A DNA stretch of 64,000 nt from Lachnospiraceae bacterium UBA935 (lineage in GTDB: Bacteria > Bacillota > Clostridia > Lachnospirales > Lachnospiraceae), in contig DBDJ01000006.1 in NCBI GenBank assembly GCA_002293525.1, positions 33,297 to 97,296 of the forward strand. The letters are read 5' to 3'. Both the position numbers and the translations under genes were made by a program. Below, in pieces: positions 36,664 through 46,294 of this stretch (positions are counted from its first letter, which is position 1; each line of letters begins with the position of its first letter). The notes beneath the pieces are model-generated. The model searched no databases and had not been told where the DNA came from. It saw only the letters and a program-made list of their open reading frames with translations.

Positions 36664-36916
36664 ACAAGTTTCCTCCCGATAATTTTTATTTTCTTGAATG
36701 ATACCATAGCAAGCTTGATATTTCAATCGTACTAAGATAAAAATCCGAGCCCTCCCCTATACTCTTTTCTATTGGAGTGAACAGTAATAAACAGTGAATA
36801 TTTGATTTCTCTTGATAAGTTCAGACAAGCCATGATAGAATAAATAAGTGATTTTCGGCAGCAGCTTTAGAGGGGTACTGATGTATTCAGCATTTCCTTA
36901 GCGTAAAGGAGAAATT

Positions 36917-38244
36917 ATGCTAAAGTTTTTTCAGTTAAAAGCAATCAGAAAAGGAAATAAACCGCCCATTTGGAGAAGAATCTATTTACCGTCTAACATT
37001 ACCTTTAGTCAGATGGCGCTCTTACTGGAGGTGATTCTTGAGTTTCCGGTATCTGACCAATATGAATTTGAATTCTACAATAAGAAGGATAGGATCATAG
37101 AATGGCATGAGGAAGACGAAAAGGTTCATGATTTTTATTACAGCTACTTCAATGCTCCTGATACCTATGTCAATGAATGGCTGTTTCATGAGCATTGGTT
37201 TACTTTCAGGTTAAGGAGAAATCATAGCGAACAGCCTGAGTACCGGGTTGAGATAGAAAAGACTATGATGAGGAAACCGGAAAAATCAATTCTTCTGAGG
37301 AAGAGGTGAAAAAAGCCACTGAGGATTTCATGTCTGATATGGTGGTGAAACTGAAAAAAGAGGCAGAGAAAGCAGTCACAGATCGGATGGGGCTTGTGCC
37401 GAAGGATGTACATAAGCACGATTCAACGATGGAAGGCTTATTGAAGGCATATACCAAGCAGGATTTAATGGAAATTGCAAAAGACATCGGCTATGAGCTG
37501 CCAGAAGCGAGAAAAGACAAAATGGTATTTGAACTGGTAAGACAGCTTCTGGAACCGCAGACGATGCGGGAGCAGCTTTTATTAGCTGATGGGGAAGCAT
37601 TAGATGCTTTTGAAAGGGCAATGGGAAAAGGCCACTTTTTCCCAGCGGATGAAGAACGGCAGAAACTTGAAGAATTGTGCGATTTATGTTATGTCGGGGA
37701 ATATACGGATGATGCAATGGAAGGTCGTGGCGCCGATAAAAGTATTATACCGCATGTACCGACATAATAAGAGTGTTTCCGCAGAATATGAAGAATTTAT
37801 TACCAACTTGGACAAGATACCGGACAGACTGAATCCCTGCAAAGTGATAGAAGGGAAAGTAGTAGTTAAAGAGGTCTTACAAGATGATCTATACAAAAAG
37901 ATCGAATCATGGAAACGGGACGTTGACGATTATATCCCTAAAAAAGCTGAAATAATAGCTTTTTCGAAAGACAGATACCCTTCTTCGGAAAAGTCATATT
38001 TAGAGCTAAAGAAGTTTTTTAAAGAAGACTTTGATTTTGATGAGGCGGGCTGTGAGTATTTTTGTTTGCAGGCGTTTCGTTTATTACTATTGACTTGGAT
38101 TCCACAACATCGAATATCCCGGTTGTCAGATTTCCCAGCGGAGTTTCGGGAAAATCAGAAGCAAGTGTTAAAAAGGTCTACCCAAACGATCCCTGTCCAT
38201 GCGGAAGCGGGAAAAAATACAAGAAATGTTGTTATAAAAAATAA
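36917..38244 (+). pseudogene. frameshifted pRiA4b ORF-3-like / SEC-C protein
   Basis: The pieces read in order across alternating frames. A pRiA4b ORF-3-like domain (FFQLKAIRKGNKPPIWRRI) is followed by a helical middle part. The end is the zinc-binding SEC-C motif [16 protein letters not shown]. Three frame changes are needed: near 37261 (one base lost: KTMM should read KDYDEETG), near 37725 (one base gained in GGAAGG) and between about 38050 and 38115. The intact gene would encode about 440 residues. Function of the family is unclear. Confidence 0.78.
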
Positions 38245-38338
38245 GAATAAGACCGCTTTCCTGATTCTCGCTGCAGTGGATTGCCACATACAAGGTAGGC
38301 TGATACAATAGAAGCATCTTAGAAATGGAGGCGGTCAT

Positions 38339-38416
38339 ATGGATAAGAAAAAAACTGGCAACTTAATTAAAGAGGCTCGGACCCAAAGCGTCAAGGTAAT
38401 AATTTGGTGTTTTTGA
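38339..38416 (+). pseudogene. N-terminal stub of an XRE-family regulator
   Basis: GGAGG then ATG at 38339 gives MDKKKTGNLIKEARTQ, the standard opening of Lachnospiraceae Cro/CI-type regulators. It then loses homology and stops after 25 codons. The break marks the left edge of the AT-rich island. Confidence 0.65.
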
Positions 38417-38565
38417 TTATTTCATTAATACTATCCTAAACAAATCATGAATAAATCAATAAATGATACATTAATTGTCAAAAACATCATAATATGATAT
38501 ATTGATAACAGAATATACCAAGGAAATCATGGCATACCATGTTAATAGTGACAAGGAGTTACTGA

Positions 38566-39975
38566 ATGTCCTTTAATTCTGTTATATTTGCCTTTTTTTT
38601 GATACTTGTTTTTATCCTTTATTGGATAATGCCGCATAAGTATAGATGGCTCCTGTTATTGACAGGTAATTTTTGCTTTACCCTTAGTTTGGGAACCGGA
38701 TATATCGTCGCTCTGCTGACCGTGATAATAGCCTCATATAGTACTGCTTTAGCTATCTGCAAAACCAATGAGAGAAGAAAACGGCTTCGATATTTAGTGG
38801 CAGGCATCTTGCTTTGCTTGTTTTTTCTGCTTATCAGTAAATACCGTATTTTCTTGTTACCGGCACAGCTCATCTCCCCCCTATCATACATATTGCCGTC
38901 GGTAGGCATCTCTTTCTATACGTTTAGTGCTGTCGGATACATTATTGATGTATATAAGAATAAAATAACAGCAGAAAAACATCTTGGAAAATATGCTGCT
39001 TTTCTTACCTTCTTTCCCCTGATCTTAGCAGGTCCGATTGAACGTGCCGGAAATATATTGCCACAGCTTAAAGCCAAAAAAGTATTTGATTATAGCACAG
39101 CTACCTATGGCTTGAAACAGATGGCTTGGGGATATTTTAAAAAATTGGTCATCGCTGATACAGTGGCAGTCTATGTGGATGGGATATATGATAATTTATT
39201 TCATTATAGAGGCTTGTCCTTAATTATGGTATCGGTTTTGTTCTCGATCCAGATTTACTGCGATTTTTCTGGGTATTCGAATATTGCGGCAGGAACCGCC
39301 CGATTGTTTGGATTTCATGTAATGGATAACTTTAAAAACCCGTATTTTGCCGGTTCGATTAAGAGTTTCTGGCAAAAGTGGCATATTTCGCTTTCGACAT
39401 GGTTCCGTGACTACATCTATATTCCGCTGGGAGGCAACCGCTCGGCAAAAGCTCGCAGCTATTTCAACCTTTTTACGACATTCCTAATTAGCGGAGCATG
39501 GCACGGGGCAGGATGGACATATCTGGCATGGGGCGGTTTACATGGCACGGCGCAGATTGTGGAAGATTCTTTTTGCAAACGTAAAACAAACAACCTATTG
39601 GTTCGCGTGATATCGACCGTCGGCGTTTTCTGCTTCTGTACGGCGGCATGGGTGTTCTTCCGGGCGGCTTCGATCAATGATGCTATCTATGTATTCCGCC
39701 AAGCTTTTGCAGGGATTACGGTGCCTCCGCGGTGGATTCAAACGGGTGTTTCTGACCTGATTTCATTAACTGACAGTTTACCATTTTTTGTTATGTTGGC
39801 TTTGCTGTTCTTATTTGCTTTATTAGAAATAATTGACTATCGTCGGAATCTCATCGTATGGATCAGCAACAAAGCTCCTATATGGCGCTGGGCAGCCTAT
39901 GTGATTTTTGTATTGGTCATTATTTTATTTTCGCAGAAAGGAGAAGCTGCTGATTTCATTTATTTTCAGTATTAA
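38566..39975 (+). CDS. MBOAT family membrane O-acyltransferase
   Basis: 469 residues with about ten membrane helices. The family centre is visible: FSGYSNIAAGTARLFGF, FWQKWHISLSTWFRDYIYIPLGGNR, and the catalytic His in ISGAWHGAGWTYLAWGGLHG. It belongs to the AlgI/DltB group that moves acetyl groups across the membrane onto polysaccharide. It works with the SGNH-like protein encoded next. Confidence 0.92.
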   Translation: MSFNSVIFAFFLILVFILYWIMPHKYRWLLLLTGNFCFTLSLGTGYIVALLTVIIASYSTALAICKTNERRKRLRYLVAGILLCLFFLLISKYRIFLLPAQLISPLSYILPSVGISFYTFSAVGYIIDVYKNKITAEKHLGKYAAFLTFFPLILAGPIERAGNILPQLKAKKVFDYSTATYGLKQMAWGYFKKLVIADTVAVYVDGIYDNLFHYRGLSLIMVSVLFSIQIYCDFSGYSNIAAGTARLFGFHVMDNFKNPYFAGSIKSFWQKWHISLSTWFRDYIYIPLGGNRSAKARSYFNLFTTFLISGAWHGAGWTYLAWGGLHGTAQIVEDSFCKRKTNNLLVRVISTVGVFCFCTAAWVFFRAASINDAIYVFRQAFAGITVPPRWIQTGVSDLISLTDSLPFFVMLALLFLFALLEIIDYRRNLIVWISNKAPIWRWAAYVIFVLVIILFSQKGEAADFIYFQY

Positions 39976-39979
39976 ACTA

Positions 39980-40924
39980 ATGAAAAAATTTCTTCTAAAA
40001 TTATTTGTTTTAACCTTGATTTCGCTTCTGTCATTATATTACATAAATGAGCTATATGTCCGAATCCCTAATCCGGCCAAAATAACCGAAACGGATAAAT
40101 TTCAATCCGTTCCTGACAGCATCATGATTTCTAATATCGGTTCGAGTCACGGCTATCATAGTTTTATCTATGAGGAAAATCCCCAGTGCTTTAATTTTGC
40201 GCTTATATCTCAGTCTTTTGCATATGATTACCGGATCCTGCTGCAGTATCAAGACAATCTGGCTGAAGATGGTATCATGTTTATTCCGATTTCTTATTTC
40301 TCGCTTTTCGGGCCGCCAGAAACGGAGCAGGGCGTCTTTCACTCAAAAAATAAACAATACTATCGTTTTTTGCGTCCGGAATTCATCATGGAGTTTGATT
40401 ACAGAGTATACATAATGGAAAAAGTATTCCCAGTGCTGGTTGCTTATGATGATTTCATTCGTGTGTTTCTGGGATATGTTCCAAAGACAGTGTCGCCGCA
40501 TGCAGAAACACCGGATGAATCATTTTTCCTGAGCCATGCAAAAGAGCGTCACCAGGCCCATATACTGAGTAATAAACATGACGGGGGCTGGATCATGAAT
40601 AACAGCGAATTGGAAGCCGTATATGATATTATTGAGTTATGCAAAAGCAAGAATATTACGCCGATCTTAATCACGGTTCCGTTTACGCAGGCTTACACCA
40701 ATGAAATAGCAATCAATTCGCCTGATTTTTTGCCTGAATTCGATAATATCATAAAAGAAATATCGGAGCAGAGTGGAGCGGAATACTATGATTACTCACA
40801 CGATCAGCGGTTTAGCAATGATTATGGCTTGTTTTTTGATTCGGACCATATGAATGAAACTGGCGGCTTACAGTTTACAGAAATTGTTGTGACGGAAATT
40901 GTTGAGAGAAGTACAAAACCATAA
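39980..40924 (+). CDS. membrane-anchored SGNH-like protein, partner of the O-acyltransferase
   Basis: 315 residues from ATG 39980, 4 nt after the acyltransferase stop, without its own clear ribosome binding site, so translation is coupled. An N-terminal hydrophobic anchor (FLLKLFVLTLISLLSLYYI) is followed by an outer domain. That domain has ISNIGSSHGYHSF near the start and DSDHMNETGG near the end, as in AlgX/DltD-type SGNH proteins. It probably transfers or guides the acyl group outside the cell. Confidence 0.8.
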   Translation: MKKFLLKLFVLTLISLLSLYYINELYVRIPNPAKITETDKFQSVPDSIMISNIGSSHGYHSFIYEENPQCFNFALISQSFAYDYRILLQYQDNLAEDGIMFIPISYFSLFGPPETEQGVFHSKNKQYYRFLRPEFIMEFDYRVYIMEKVFPVLVAYDDFIRVFLGYVPKTVSPHAETPDESFFLSHAKERHQAHILSNKHDGGWIMNNSELEAVYDIIELCKSKNITPILITVPFTQAYTNEIAINSPDFLPEFDNIIKEISEQSGAEYYDYSHDQRFSNDYGLFFDSDHMNETGGLQFTEIVVTEIVERSTKP

Positions 40925-41368
40925 GAAACAGAAAGCTGACATATCATGGTCTTTTCAACGCTTGTATGTTGTCAAATAGCAGGATTATCACAGTTTTGAG
41001 CAGTTCAGGCAGATAATTTGGTACATTTCAGAACGCTTATTAATCAGTATTTTTGATATTTAATATTCATTCATATGCTGATCTTTTTTAGGTGGTAAAA
41101 AACTACGAAAAAACAATAAATATATTTATAATTATTATTGGATTAACAATTTAAATTGCTTGTTGTAAATTATTGTTTTGTGTGATACAATCTTAATGTT
41201 TGGCGGAAATATCTAAAAAACGTATTAAATAGCTGTAATACCTATAGAATAAAAATTATAAACAGTTATCATTATAAGTGCAATAAATGCCCGCCAAAAC
41301 CATTGCATAACAATAACTACGAAGCTTGTTAATTATGGAATAACATAAAGAATTAGGCGGAAAGAAAT
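40925..41368 (+). other. AT-rich spacer before the biosynthetic island
   Basis: 444 bp without a gene. The only strong signal is the promoter listed at 41163-41191. Confidence 0.5.
41163..41191 (+). promoter_or_regulatory. promoter candidate for the biosynthetic operon
   Basis: TTGTAA (41163-41168), a 17-nt spacer and TACAAT (41186-41191). A leader of about 170 nt would precede the first gene. Confidence 0.55.
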
Positions 41369-42412
41369 ATGAGTACATTAGTATCTGTAATTGTTCCAAC
41401 GTATAATAGAGCAGATCTGTTGGAGAATGCGGTTCGGTCAATAAAAGAACAGACCTATAAGCAAATAGAGATCATTGTCATTGATGACTGTAGCAGCGAT
41501 AATACGATGGAAGTCATGAAGAAATTGGCGAAGGAAAACAGCAATATCAAATATATCCGAAACCGTTCAAACAAAGGTGCAGCTTATTCGCGAAATCGTG
41601 GTATCCTCAGAAGCAAAGGGGGATTTGTTGCTTTTTTGGATTCGGATGATCAATGGCAGAAACAGCATGTCGAAAAAAGTATTGAAGTACTTGAAAAGGA
41701 AAATGCTTATGTATGCAGTTCGTTTTGGTATGAAAAGGATTCGGAAGGGAGGATAACAGAATATTATCCCACACACCGGCTTGAAGAAGCAATCAGGGAG
41801 CTTTCGCCGGATATAAGAAACGGCCATTATGTATTTTCAAACGAATTTTTTCAACATACAATAAAGACCGGATTCTATTGCTATGGCATGAGTACCCTTA
41901 TTGTTGACTCGCGCGTATTTGCAGAAGTCGGTTATTTTGACCCAGGGCTAAAAACCAGTGAGGATATGGATTTCTGTTCAAGACTGTTTGCGAAATACGG
42001 TTTGTGCCTGATCGATGGTTTTTATTCCACGTATTGCTCAGGTGATGATAATCTTTATAATTTTATTAACCGCCGCAATCTTAAACCCGACGACATACTT
42101 AAAAGCAAGGATATGATTGAAAAATTGGCATACTGCAATTACTACAAATGTAAGATGCTGATAAAAAGAAGAGAGGCGATAAAGAATAGTAAGTTTATAG
42201 AGGACAAAGAGTATTATTTAAGATTAAACGATGAACAGATTGCTCGGAAGTTCTTTGCAATAGCTTATATCTATCAGAAGGAAAATAAACTCAAGTCATT
42301 ATATTATGCATGGAGGGCATGGTTCCTTGTTAAATGTAACGATCATATGCAATTGATAAAATCAATTTTGTGCTTTAGAAAATACAGTGTGGAGTGGGTA
42401 GATTTCTATTAA
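41369..42412 (+). CDS. family 2 glycosyltransferase
   Basis: 347 residues. The GT-A N-terminus VSVIVPTYNRADLLENAVRS, IVIDDCSSDNT and the metal site FLDSDDQW are typical. GLKTSEDMDFCSRLF supplies the catalytic-base region. The C-terminus (about 250-347) is helical and basic with no clear membrane anchor. First gene of the island operon. Confidence 0.9.
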   Translation: MSTLVSVIVPTYNRADLLENAVRSIKEQTYKQIEIIVIDDCSSDNTMEVMKKLAKENSNIKYIRNRSNKGAAYSRNRGILRSKGGFVAFLDSDDQWQKQHVEKSIEVLEKENAYVCSSFWYEKDSEGRITEYYPTHRLEEAIRELSPDIRNGHYVFSNEFFQHTIKTGFYCYGMSTLIVDSRVFAEVGYFDPGLKTSEDMDFCSRLFAKYGLCLIDGFYSTYCSGDDNLYNFINRRNLKPDDILKSKDMIEKLAYCNYYKCKMLIKRREAIKNSKFIEDKEYYLRLNDEQIARKFFAIAYIYQKENKLKSLYYAWRAWFLVKCNDHMQLIKSILCFRKYSVEWVDFY

Positions 42413-42444
42413 CCAGTCAAAAATACAAAAGGAAAGGAAAGCAA

Positions 42445-42912
42445 ATGTTTAAAATTTTTATTGCCTGTCCAATATCAAAATATCTTACTTTTGATGGAAT
42501 GGATCCAAACTACGAAGTGTTTATTCGTAATATCTATGAAACTTGTCAATATTATTCAAGCAATGTATTTCTGGCACTGTATCGTGAGAAGTACGGCAAA
42601 GCTCGCATGGAAGATGATGTATGTACCCCGTTGGACTTTGAAGAAATGCGGGACTCGGATATTGTTATTGCGTTTCCGGAAAATTCTATGGGGGTTGCTG
42701 TTGAATTGGGCTGGGCCAGTACTATGAAGAAAAAAATTCTTTTGTTTTTAAATGATAATGACAGCTCTTCCCCCCTGATCAGAGCGCTTTATACCATAAC
42801 GGATGCCGAGGTCATCATTCTGAATTCAAAGTATGATTACAATCAAAAACAGAATATTGTCGTTGATAAGATCAAAGCCTACATAGAACAGAACGTTGTT
42901 GCTGCAAGCTGA
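42445..42912 (+). CDS. nucleoside 2-deoxyribosyltransferase-like N-glycosidase
   Basis: 155 residues from ATG 42445 (AAGGAAAGGAAAGC upstream). FKIFIACPISKYL, then LDFEEMRDSDIVIAFPENSMGVAVELGWAS, with Glu of VELG in the catalytic place, mark the nucleoside deoxyribosyltransferase/RCL superfamily. Members such as BlsM and MilB cleave CMP to free the base in blasticidin S and mildiomycin synthesis. The neighbours here make that analogy attractive, but the substrate is inferred. Confidence 0.78.
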   Translation: MFKIFIACPISKYLTFDGMDPNYEVFIRNIYETCQYYSSNVFLALYREKYGKARMEDDVCTPLDFEEMRDSDIVIAFPENSMGVAVELGWASTMKKKILLFLNDNDSSSPLIRALYTITDAEVIILNSKYDYNQKQNIVVDKIKAYIEQNVVAAS

Positions 42913-42951
42913 ACAGTCGAAAGATTTTCAATTATTAATAGAAAGGCAAGT

Positions 42952-42993
42952 ATGATGAACTTTTGTTTTCATCATGTATGGTGCAGTAAATGA
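42952..42993 (+). CDS. 13-codon ORF coupled to the radical SAM gene
   Basis: GAAAGG (42941-42946) stands 5 nt before ATG 42952. The ORF reads MMNFCFHHVWCSK and its TGA overlaps the radical SAM ATG (ATGA at 42990-42993). The radical SAM gene has no ribosome binding site of its own, so translation of this peptide probably delivers ribosomes to it. The two Cys, two His, Trp and Phe residues in 13 are striking. It could be only a coupling leader, or a substrate peptide. Confidence 0.5.
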   Translation: MMNFCFHHVWCSK

Positions 42994-44009
42994 TTCGCAA
43001 GATCTTGTTAAGGAATACATCATGCGACATTATCAGGGAAAAGAATATCCAGTATGTTTTTATCAAGGTAAACAAAAGATGCAACGCACGTTGTGAATTC
43101 TGCAGTAGCTGGCGTGAAAAAGAAGACAAAATAGCTGTAGATTTGAAGAACTTGATAGATCAGTTGGTAGATATCAATCCTTGTGAGGTGAATTTGTCAG
43201 GCGGAGAAGTTTTTATTGCAAAATATTTCTGGAAGCTTCTAGAATATGCTGGCGGCAGATTAAACTGGTCGATAACGACTAATGGTAGCAGTATGATTCC
43301 CCCAACCATTGACAGCTTGGTGGCTAACAATGTTAAACGGCTTTTTATTTCTGTCGACAGCTATATCTATGAACAGAACAATAAAAGCCGCGGTATCAGT
43401 AACGTCTTAGAGCGGATATGTGAAGGGATTGCATATATCAGAGAAAAAAACTATTCTGTGACGATAATCATAAATCACGTTGTCACAAATCTTAATTATT
43501 CGCAGATATATGACTTTCTATGCTTTTTCAAGAGTATGAGTATTGATGCGGTTAATTTGCTGCCAATAAAAGATGCTCCGGATTTGTTTCTGGACAGTGA
43601 ACAGATCCGGGCATTCTATGGAAAAATTGAGAAATGTATTTATGATGGATTCATAACCGGCGATTTCTTTGTAAACAGGTATTATAAGATATTTGGAGTC
43701 TCGCAGGAGGATTATTATTGTGCTGAGGTCGGCAACTATATGTATGAGAAAAAAAACCAGTGTTTATTGCCATACAATACAATTTTTATCGACCTGGAAA
43801 CCGGTAATATATATCCGTGTGACACTACCATATGGCGAGAGAATAATCAGCAGTATGTTATGGGAAATATGAATCAAACTTCTATTAGTGATGTTTGGGA
43901 AGGTAATGTGTTTGAATGTTTCCGGAAATCAATGTATCCCGAAATGATGAATAATTGTTATAAGTATTGCGATCCCAATAACGCTTTTTTCGAGGAATAT
44001 TATGAATAA
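42990..44009 (+). CDS. radical SAM/SPASM enzyme
   Basis: 339 residues. Cys 31, 35 and 38 (CNARCEFC) bind the SAM-cleaving cluster. NLSGGEVF is the SAM 'GGE' motif. The C-terminal part has DLETGNIYPCDTT, MGNMNQTSISDVWEG and late cysteines (CYKYC), the SPASM pattern for further iron-sulfur clusters. It would perform a radical reaction on a small molecule or peptide. In the blasticidin S and mildiomycin pathways a radical SAM enzyme acts on the cytosyl-hexuronate. It overlaps the next gene by 8 nt. Confidence 0.9.
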   Translation: MIRKILLRNTSCDIIREKNIQYVFIKVNKRCNARCEFCSSWREKEDKIAVDLKNLIDQLVDINPCEVNLSGGEVFIAKYFWKLLEYAGGRLNWSITTNGSSMIPPTIDSLVANNVKRLFISVDSYIYEQNNKSRGISNVLERICEGIAYIREKNYSVTIIINHVVTNLNYSQIYDFLCFFKSMSIDAVNLLPIKDAPDLFLDSEQIRAFYGKIEKCIYDGFITGDFFVNRYYKIFGVSQEDYYCAEVGNYMYEKKNQCLLPYNTIFIDLETGNIYPCDTTIWRENNQQYVMGNMNQTSISDVWEGNVFECFRKSMYPEMMNNCYKYCDPNNAFFEEYYE

Positions 44010-46281
44010 AGAAAGGTATAATAAAAAGACAATTGTAGTTCAAGCGGAAAATTTCGGTTTCGGACCAGCATCTATTGCTGTCTCTGTGCTCAAAAAGCTA
44101 AAGCGTAAAGGGTTAAAGGGATATGAAGTCGTTTTTATGGGTAACGGTGTCGCCCTTGAGCTTGCCAAGTTATCAAATGATGTTGATAGGTATGTAAATA
44201 TCGACACTATTAATATTGAAGAAATGAAGCAGAAAAAATACCTGCTGGGTGATGTACAACTATTTATAAGTGTTGTATCTCCAACAGGCGCGATATTTGC
44301 CAAACAAGAGGGCTTCAAGGTCTGCTACATAGAAGTCTTATTCTGGTATTTTGACAATATTGATAAGCGTTTATTGGATGTTGATTATTTCTTTGTACAA
44401 AAATTTACCGATACCGAGAAAGAGATCAAGCGACTGGACTTTCATCATGAAAAACTGATTGAGGTTGGTTGGATTGTTCCAGAAGAAACGACAAAGAATC
44501 AACTCCGATTTTTGACCCAAAAGTTCTGCAATTCTGAGGAACAGAAGATTTTCAGAGCTGTTTTAGACAAAAAAATTGATAGATATGTCCTTATAAATTT
44601 TGGCGGCGTTGACAACTGTATCAGTGAACCCTCGCTATATCCGGAAGTGATATTAAAAAATCTTATTCCGGCAATAAGAGAAAAATATGCTGATGATCAG
44701 ATTTTTGTGATCGGAGGCGGACAGATACTAAAAGAGCTCAGAAATAACGCCGATTATTGCCGAGACAAACACATGTGGATGGGTTCTGTTCCAAATGAAT
44801 GGGCACTCTATCTAGTTGCTCATGCGGTGGATTATTTCCTTTCATGTGGCTTGTCAAGTCTTATTGAGATGGGGCTCAGCCGCAAAAACGGGTTTGGGCT
44901 TCCGTCACAGAATAGCAGTCAGCATATGCAGATCAAGAAATTCAGGCAGTTGTATGATGGCTGGAGCGGGTTTGAATATAAGGATTATGATTCCAAGTAT
45001 GATCTGCCTGATTATGTTCCAGAAAAGACAGGAGTCCGGATCATCCACGAGGCATTCCATGCGTTCTGCTCATACAATGACTTCCAGAAATTATTTGTTC
45101 AAAAGGTGTCAAGATATCTTAATAGTGAAAACAAAGATTTTTCTGTCGATAGAAAACTTAATATGACCGATATTAGCGGTGCGGATGAGATAGCGGATCT
45201 TCTTTTTAGCGATCTCCATCGTAACGATTACGAGAACTATGCCTTTGCATTTAAGGCGGATGAGGATGCCGGTTTGTTCCGTGCGGAGTACAAATGCTCG
45301 GTTGAAGAATTCGTGGATACGATCAAGGAATCGAGTGTTGTATATCCTTCTCGGATTATAGATATGCCGCTTTCTAATGGATATAATAATGTCTGGATCG
45401 TTAACAGGGCAGTAGCGCTTATACCCCCCCAAATAGATATTATTACCGGCGGACCATGTATATGTTATTGTGAGGCTGACGAGGGCAGACTGAGTCTTCA
45501 GGATATTATGGATACAACCATGACAGTTTTGGCGGCAAAAGCTTGGTCCACCGATCTTTATTTAGTGTATACTTCTCATGAAGCAAGTAATCAGGCAGTG
45601 GAAAATAAGAAATTGTTTTGCTTCGAGAGTTACGACAAACTGGCAGTAAGAATCAAGGAATATATATTCAAGATCACAGAACTGATTGGATATTATGCTG
45701 ATCGGATTCATTTTGTAAATACGAGTGAAGAAAGAGCCAGAACAATTCTGGATAAGCTGTTCAAAGACTATATTCAAAAGTATGATAAATGCAAACTGAA
45801 TGATCTTTATTATTTTAAGAGCAAGGAATTAGGCGAACCGCCTGTAAAGGAGGATTTTTTCCTTGATATCTATGTAAGAAATATCATGATGTATACCCCG
45901 GAATTCTTTGCGGAATATATTGGCAGGAATATAGAATCGCTTGCAGTTATTGAAAACCAAACGCAGAGCAAGGCAATCATCGAAGGATTCAGGTATTCAA
46001 GGAACAATGGATACGATAAATTTCTGGGGCACTTTTCCTTCTTGCCTTTCCCTGGTATTACCGGAATGGAAATGGCACACTCAGAAGAAGATAAAGGTAT
46101 TTATCTTACAGATTCTTTAGAAGAAATAAGGAAGAAAGTCAGTTCCCGAATGCATAGCTTTACAAAACAGTATTATCTGAATTATTTGCCGAATGAGATC
46201 AAAGCCAAGTTTCATAACGATGATATCAGCCTCTCGATCTATGAGTTTCTGAATCTTTGTAAAGAATATATGGATTTATAA
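44002..46281 (+). CDS. GT-B glycosyltransferase fused to a degenerate TrpRS-like domain
   Basis: 759 residues. Residues about 10-370 form a GT-B transferase: VVQAENFGFGPASIAVSVLKKL at the start, the nucleotide-sugar region IFVIGGGQIL and SCGLSSLIEMGLS. The layout recalls cytosylglucuronate synthases (BlsD/MilC). Residues about 440-759 resemble eukaryote/archaea-type tryptophanyl-tRNA synthetase. The best match is GITGMEMAHSEEDKGIYLTD followed by EEIRKKV, equivalent to the KMSAS loop and the 'IFLTDT-IKTKV' region. Both ATP motifs are changed: KMSAS reads MEMAHS, and the HIGH site reads RLSLQD. It may bind an aminoacyl group without activating it. I know no described fusion of this kind. Confidence 0.65.
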   Translation: MNKERYNKKTIVVQAENFGFGPASIAVSVLKKLKRKGLKGYEVVFMGNGVALELAKLSNDVDRYVNIDTINIEEMKQKKYLLGDVQLFISVVSPTGAIFAKQEGFKVCYIEVLFWYFDNIDKRLLDVDYFFVQKFTDTEKEIKRLDFHHEKLIEVGWIVPEETTKNQLRFLTQKFCNSEEQKIFRAVLDKKIDRYVLINFGGVDNCISEPSLYPEVILKNLIPAIREKYADDQIFVIGGGQILKELRNNADYCRDKHMWMGSVPNEWALYLVAHAVDYFLSCGLSSLIEMGLSRKNGFGLPSQNSSQHMQIKKFRQLYDGWSGFEYKDYDSKYDLPDYVPEKTGVRIIHEAFHAFCSYNDFQKLFVQKVSRYLNSENKDFSVDRKLNMTDISGADEIADLLFSDLHRNDYENYAFAFKADEDAGLFRAEYKCSVEEFVDTIKESSVVYPSRIIDMPLSNGYNNVWIVNRAVALIPPQIDIITGGPCICYCEADEGRLSLQDIMDTTMTVLAAKAWSTDLYLVYTSHEASNQAVENKKLFCFESYDKLAVRIKEYIFKITELIGYYADRIHFVNTSEERARTILDKLFKDYIQKYDKCKLNDLYYFKSKELGEPPVKEDFFLDIYVRNIMMYTPEFFAEYIGRNIESLAVIENQTQSKAIIEGFRYSRNNGYDKFLGHFSFLPFPGITGMEMAHSEEDKGIYLTDSLEEIRKKVSSRMHSFTKQYYLNYLPNEIKAKFHNDDISLSIYEFLNLCKEYMDL

Positions 46282-46294
46282 GAAAGGAATAACC

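Noticed and set aside
38566..40924. Including the O-acyltransferase pair in the biosynthetic operon
   Set aside because: A 444-bp spacer with its own promoter separates them. They are equally explained as a surface polysaccharide acetylation pair.
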